A DNA stretch of 64,000 nucleotides from Dysidea avara (Eukaryota; Porifera; Demospongiae; Dictyoceratida; Dysideidae), in contig NC_089274.1 of assembly GCF_963678975.1 (NCBI RefSeq), positions 45,290,075-45,354,074 on the forward strand. The letters are read 5' to 3'. This document shows positions 44,201-64,000 of this stretch, in pieces. Under the pieces are notes generated by a model. The model had not been told where the DNA came from. It searched no databases and was given only the letters and a program-made list of their open reading frames with translations. A program made the position numbers and the translations under genes. Position 1 is the stretch's first letter. Each line of letters begins with the position of its first letter.

Positions 44201-44660
44201 GTCACTAGTTTGTAGCTGAGCTCTCAACATGATGGTTTTTTTGTAACTGAACTCTCTACAAGGTGACCTCTTCTAGCTGATCTTTCTACAGGGTGATTTG
44301 TTTGAAGCTGAACTCTCTACAAGGTAACTTCTTCTAGCTGATCTCTCTACAGGGAGATTTGTTTGTAGCTGAACTCTCTACATGATGGTTTCTTTGTAGC
44401 TGAACTCTCTGCAAGGTAACTTCTTCTATTGATCTCTCCACAGGGCGATTTGTTTGTAGCTGAACTCTCTACATGGTGGTTTCTTTGTAGCTGAACTCTA
44501 CAAGGTGATTTTTTCTAGCTGAACTATCTCTTTCCATAGTTGCATGAACTCCATACAAGGTAACTTCTTCTAGCTGATCTCTCTACAGGGTGACTTGTGT
44601 GTAGCTGATCTCTATACAGGTTTCTTATTTCTAGCTGATCTCTTGAATTCTCTTCAGGGT
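41270..44660. repeat. 3.4-kb satellite / minisatellite array
   Basis: Two alternating subunits of about 30 bp share the core TAGCTGAWCTCTCTACA: a TTTGTAGCTGAACTCTCTAC type and a CTTCTTCTAGCTGATCTCTC type. They form roughly 110 units with a higher-order pattern of several subunits. It is flanked on the left by ATTTGCGAAAAGGGGTCTTC at 41163, a word also found degenerately at 2672. No coding or promoter signal seen. Confidence 0.95.
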
Positions 44661-44706
44661 GACTGCTCTATTAGAATGACTGCTCTATTAGAGTATCTCG
44701 ATCTCG
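44661..44706 (+). repeat. Dispersed 20-26-bp motif (representative double copy)
   Basis: GACTGCTCTATTAGAATGAC is immediately followed by TGCTCTATTAGAGTATCTCG and ATC. The same motif occurs in plus orientation near 6826, 6847, 12381, 18052, 33478, 34156, 34706, 36534 and 40490. In minus orientation it occurs near 9604, 17488, 30289, 33649, 37571, 57246, 57272 and 57298. Confidence 0.85.
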
Positions 44707-45500
44707 CACTTGCTGCATCAAGTTGGATTTCGTGTTATAACTCCGTGGCTTTAAGTCTGATTCTTCTACACCATTGATGAGCCTTTCTAAGATGATTACT
44801 CCATCTGTACAACGATTTTCAAAGCATTACCCCAAGCGGTTTATCTGGTAGGCGTGGCAAGCAGTCGTTTTTTTTATTAGCTAATCTCGATTGCGTAATT
44901 GTTACACACTGTTGGTGTTTTCATTGTATCTTCCTGGCTTTTAGCTCGATTTCTTTCAAACCACAAAAGGTTTGAGGTTCAATAGTTAACCTATTCACCC
45001 ACCGATTTTCAGCTTCTTCCCATACGCGGTTTACCCTGTAGGCGTGACAACATATTGGTGTTATTGTTCGTGAATAATCGCTCATAACTCTTTGCCTGTT
45101 TATCGTATTCCAGCCAAAGTTGGTACCGAGATGCGCCTTTATATCCCCCTTCTGTGTGGCAAATTTCAAGGCAATCGGATATGGCGTGCGAGTTTTATAG
45201 CAGTTTTTGTAAGTGTGCGACAAGAAAAAGAAAAATAAGAAGAAAAAAAAAACGAAGAAACTGAGCCAATTTTTGAAGTCGCATATCTCGGGAACGCACG
45301 AAGCGATTTCGCTCAAATTTGGAATGTGGAGTGCTGCAGTTGGGGGGCATGTCCACAGCAAAAATCGTCTTGTTTCATCAAGGAAGCACAGAGCTACGGA
45401 GGTGCGAAAATTTCGTTTTCTTACTTCCTGTCAATATACTCACGGGTGTTACGCGCCGGCTTCTTGGGCCGCACGACACACTACCGTGTGTCTTGATATG
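44661..45500. repeat. Repeat-derived tail of the satellite
   Basis: Begins with two adjacent copies of the dispersed GACTGCTCTATTAGA motif and ends CACACTACCGTGTGTCTTGA, the inverse of the terminus at 18707. In between, CTCGGGAACGCACGAAGCGA and an A-rich run give an open but Lys-run frame that I do not regard as a gene. Satellite plus tail may be one transposon, but its other end is not identified. Confidence 0.5.
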
Positions 45501-47485
45501 ATGGATTCTGGGGGAGTGTTTTTGTATTTTATAGCTATATCACAGAGTCCGTAAGGATGAGTGTTAATAACTAAGACATTGTGCATATAACTGGCTTGTA
45601 TCCAAATAAAAAAACTGGTATTTGATGTATATGGCTTCAATTGCCAACATATATAGCACATTATTTTAGTAGTGTTTACTGCATATGTTGTTTGCTTTTT
45701 TGTCAAAGGCAATAATTAAACACCTTACTGGACTGTATGATAGTTATATGCAGTTCCAGTAAAAAGTATGGCTTCACTGAGATATGTCACTGAGTAGTGG
45801 ATCATCTGTTTCCTTGAACAAATTAAATTCACACAACAATATTCAGTGACAGTTATGGCCTGTCCTGTAGAGTTAAGACTTGCAGTATGGCAGTTACTAT
45901 ATTCAACAGGAAATTGAAATAGTAGCTCTTTGAGTGTGCCAGTTACCTGTACAACTACAACTTATAGACATTATAAGACACTTTGTTGTCATGATTAGTA
46001 TATTATGTCATTGATGAGTATAAGTGTTGTCTGTCTGCAATAAATGTATTAATGTATTTCTGTAATTTGTCAACACTGAGCAATTAAGAAGCAAACAATG
46101 TGTGGTATATTTGTCATGATGCTGTCAGTATAAAGTAAAAGTGTAAGCAAATGCCAAAGTAAGTATAAGTGTAAAGTAAATTCCCAATATGTTATGAAGG
46201 GAGTAATAAGTTTACCGGCAATCCCACTAGCTATAGCCGGGGACCTGTGAGAAAAGTTGTTAATCAGAACATACTTTGACATTAAAATGCAGAAAAAATC
46301 AGTGACTTGTTTAGACAGCAACATGTAGTCTAGGGACATACATGTTCCAAAGAAGCCACAACAGCTGGCCTTTTAAGAACTAGTACTTATGTTTTGTTTC
46401 TGATATGCAAGTGACATTTGCTGTGCTGTGAAATGATAGCTGCTTTCTTAGCATCAACTTATGTGTGCACATGATTGATAACAGCAATAATAAAATTAGA
46501 GGCAGTGGGGTAAAAAGGGATGCGGGTGGGGATGAGAAACAATGCTTGACCTTACATTGACTTCTCACTAACAATAATAGCTAGGTGCTATGATTCCACT
46601 ATAGGGAGCTGTGAGAAAGATTAAAGCATGTAAATCCTGTGGGGTCAATATTATAGCATTAAAACTGATGAAAATAATGAAGTTGGTAGTTCATTGTTCA
46701 TAATTCATCCAACACAACCAAAAGTTCATGCCATAAGCTTTGTAGCCTACAATACAGACAGTCACTCAAGAAGTGAAACCCAAACAAATGGTGGTGACTA
46801 GCTATATTACTTCAGTTATGCTTCCATGTAAGTTCCACTGAATTTACACCCTCAATAAGATATTTGAGGAGTAGCTGGTACTATCAATGCTGACACCTTC
46901 AGATGTTGTAGTGAGTGTACAACCAGCAACTGGATCATGTGACATCCGGCAAATGATCAGTCATAGCTACATCATTATACCATCAGGATGTTATATGTGG
47001 GTGGGAACATGTGATTGTCTATAATATAACACTCATATAGCTACATGTTAGGCTATGGGCATCTGCCAGAAGCTATAGACATAATAGGCTTGACATCCGG
47101 CTCATACGCAGATCCAAAAACACTGCACTGAGGTTTCAGCACTATAGGCCCGGCACTGCAATTACTTCTTTGATTTACTTGATTAGGGTTTTTATCATAT
47201 AATTTGATGTCAACAATAAAAAAGTAGGAAACTGAATTCTCATCATTGGCCAAATAAGAGAAAACCAACAACAAAAGTAAGCATGTGGTAAGTCCTTGGT
47301 CAAGATGTGGCCACGAAAAGGACCATGTGCATACAGCCCAGTGTGTAGCTATAATTATAATTAACATTCAGTAGAAAAAGTTTTTTTTGTCCATTTTGTT
47401 GGAGCGCCACTCTGAGCAGTGCACGTGATCCTCAGTGACTCCAACTAACGCACACTGTTCCACGTGTATGTGATCTCGTTGTATC
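45501..47485. other. Intergenic region upstream of EIF3L
   Basis: No supported gene. Two CACGTG boxes lie at 47422 and 47461, 25-65 bp before the EIF3L start, a plausible core-promoter environment. Confidence 0.45.
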
Positions 47486-61434
<13,949 letters not shown>

Positions 61435-62252
61435 TTTCTCTATTGTGTTGTGTATTGCAATGAAAATTGTATAATTATGTATTATTGTAGTATGTCTGGG
61501 TGCAGGGCTTTTTATTGCCCTAAGATGGCCAATCCAAGATCACTCAATTACCTTCAGTCAACACCTAATCATCAGTTCCCTTTGCCATGTAAATTGTTAG
61601 CTTCCCATCCCAACCCACATCAGCATTTTTTGTACAGTTGAGCTGACTGCAGCCATCCAGCACCTTCTAAAGTTGGTATGTACAGCAAGTCTAAGAAAAT
61701 TGCATCTAGCTGAAAAAAAAATCTGTTTAGTGGAGGTTGAGAAACTTATGGCCTTTTAGATACTTACTCCATATACTACCTACTTCTGAATCGAGTGTTT
61801 GAAATAGAAGAATTTATGTTGGGCGTAAGTAATGAGATACCTGCACTACAATATTGCAGGGCTGGATGCTTGCCTGGCATATACAAATTTTAATAGATGC
61901 CAGCTGAGTAATATGCTGTGCAGCTGGAAGTTCATAAGGAATGAAACTCACAAAACTGTAGAATAAACTTTTCACTTTTGAATCTAGAAATTCATGTAAG
62001 TTTAGTCCCTCAATACTTTCTGGAATCTAAAAATCAGACAGAGACCCAGTGTGTACTCTACTGAACATATACTAGCAACATTCCTTTGTAAGCCTACATA
62101 TTCTATATTGGTATATAGAACCACCAATTCATTTGTAACTGCATATGCTTAACTATTTGGCTCACCAGCCTCCCTACACAACACAGATACATAGACACAG
62201 TGATTTATTATATCATTGATGGAACATTGTGGTCGAATGTGTGTCAACACTT

Positions 62253-63036
<784 letters not shown>

Positions 63037-63130
63037 GCCTATGAAAAAAATTGCGTATATACTTCATTGGAACATACAAAAAAGAAGAAATAGCCTCCTA
63101 CCCTACGATGCTAAAGGATTAAAAACTCAC

Positions 63131-63251
63131 CTGTTTCACCTCATTCACATGCGCGCAGAGAAAGAACACGGCTTCCGTAGTTTTACGGTTTCGCCTACCA
63201 TTTATTGTAGTGCGCGGTCAGCAACCTCATTCATTTTCCGCAGCAGCGAAG
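63131..63251. promoter_or_regulatory. Divergent promoter RPS15A / MSRB1
   Basis: The untranslated first exon of RPS15A (donor at 63130, TOP-like start near 63165-63175, minus) lies within about 85 bp of the MSRB1 ATG at 63252 (plus). The two genes must share a short bidirectional promoter. No TATA box is seen. Confidence 0.6.
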
Positions 63252-63849
63252 ATGTCGTTTTGCGGGTGGGGTGGTGAAAAATACAAGGACCACTTCGAAA
63301 ATGGTGAGTAGCTTTTGCGTGTAGACGTGGTAAAACTGTGGTGTAATTCCTGGCGTGATGAATTTTGACTTTCTTGAATCTCGTGTGAGAATGTATTCAT
63401 ACTCTGATCAGGAAATGTATCTGTGTTCAGTAGGGGTAGAAATTCAATTCAACACTGTTATTTCATGTGTGCACTGTTCTACAGTATTTTAAATGTGCTT
63501 GCAATATGTATGGGTTTGCATTCTAGTCGATGCAATGTAAGTGACGTTTTTTTGTTTTGTTTCTCTATTAACAGGAATGTACGTGTGTTCTCAGTGCGGA
63601 AACGAGTTGTTCGTGAGCACTTGCAAGTTCCAGCACAACAGCCCATGGCCAGCATTCTCACACACAGTTCGTCCCGACAGTGTTAGCAAATACGAAGAGA
63701 GTCCGATGGCATTGAAAGTGTCCTGCGGCAAATGTGGACAAGGATTAGGTCATGAGTTCTTGAATGACGGTCCCAAGCAGGGCGAATCACGCTTCTGAAT
63801 ATTCTCCTCCTCCCTGGCCTTTAAGGCCACAGGGAAGGAGGGAAATTAA
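63252..63849 (+). CDS. MSRB1: Methionine-R-sulfoxide reductase B1, selenoprotein
   Basis: Reduces methionine-R-sulfoxide. Exons 63252-63303 and 63575-63849; 108 residues if the TGA at 63796-63798 is read as selenocysteine. The sequence reads [83 protein letters not shown], then U, then [16 protein letters not shown] and TAA at 63847. The zinc Cys pairs (CSQC, CGKC) and the RF-U-IF active site match vertebrate MSRB1 (selenoprotein R). Stopping at the TGA would remove the catalytic residue and a 16-residue tail whose IFSSSL start is conserved. Diverges from RPS15A. Confidence 0.93.
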
Positions 63850-63899
63850 ACTTCTGCTGGTGCCAGTAGTTCTATAATAATGTGACGTTTATCAACTTT

Positions 63900-63962
63900 T
63901 ATGTTAGCCATTTTATGAAGCTGTAAAGGCAAAGTTATCTTTAACATCTTTATGGTGGAACT
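63900..63962 (+). promoter_or_regulatory. Candidate SECIS element
   Basis: Selenocysteine insertion needs a 3'UTR SECIS hairpin. ATGA at 63915-63918 is followed 12 nt later by AAA (63931-63933), the spacing of the SECIS core and apical adenines. AAGCTGTAAAG can pair with CTTTAACATCTT, and CCAT/ATGG can close the base. The expected GA on the 3' side of the quartet is not evident, so this remains tentative. Confidence 0.45.
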
Positions 63963-64000
63963 TTGTATTGGTAGACAGACATGTTGAATATATAATTATA

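Noticed and set aside
41270-44660. Possible CRISPR-like array
   Set aside because: Units are contiguous tandem repeats without unique spacers, in a eukaryotic genome.
45213-45554. Plus-strand ORF starting with a Lys run
   Set aside because: Lies in the repeat-derived tail of the satellite; the terminus recurs at 18707, so repeat DNA is more likely.
47053-47367. Minus-strand ORF of 104 codons with a hydrophobic stretch
   Set aside because: No recognisable domain, no splice partners found, and in simple intergenic sequence before EIF3L; too weak to call a gene.
63423-63686. ORFs overlapping MSRB1 in other frames
   Set aside because: Shadows of exon 2; only the frame with GHEFLNDGP is conserved.

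Overview
This window is AT-rich, intron-dense metazoan nuclear DNA. Every recognisable gene is a conserved animal gene split into many short exons with GT-AG introns, and the space between exons is packed with small DNA transposons, foldback elements, SINE-like repeats, microsatellites and one large satellite array. Compact introns (one of about 47 bp), the gene set and the repeat style suggest an early-branching invertebrate, most likely a sponge. That placement is an inference, not shown by a marker.

Layout. (1) 93-11492, plus strand: 3' part of CNOT3 (CCR4-NOT scaffold); its first exons lie upstream of the window. (2) 12051-23374, minus strand: two intact tandem copies of a mu-crystallin/ketimine reductase gene (CRYM-like), then ARPC1, the WD40 subunit of the Arp2/3 complex. 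(3) 23375-31850: repeats, a truncated ARPC1 duplicate (26143-26598), an F-box/LRR-like gene (27223 to about 29020), and a decayed non-LTR reverse transcriptase. (4) 31854-37872, plus strand: a nine-exon coiled-coil gene whose C-terminus resembles MPHOSPH9. (5) 37873-47485: two unassigned minus-strand ORFs, an EIF3L-like exon fragment, a nearly perfect 320-bp hairpin, and a 3.4-kb satellite array of about 30-bp units with a repeat-derived tail. (6) 47486-61434, plus strand: complete 21-exon EIF3L (568 aa). Its 6.1-kb intron 11 holds a broken fibrinogen-domain gene and a decayed Harbinger transposon. (7) 62253-63849: RPS15A (minus) head-to-head with MSRB1 (plus). MSRB1 has an in-frame TGA that must be read as selenocysteine.

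The genes do not form a pathway. They are housekeeping functions (mRNA deadenylation, translation initiation, ribosome, actin nucleation, methionine-sulfoxide repair) interspersed with mobile DNA. Conserved exons join in frame across all the housekeeping genes, so the frameshifts in the fibrinogen-like, Harbinger and reverse-transcriptase regions more likely reflect decay than poor assembly.

The most unusual non-genic signal is a short sequence, core TGACTGYTCTATTAGAGTAT and often extended by CTCGATC, that recurs at least 15 times in both orientations across the window in unrelated contexts.
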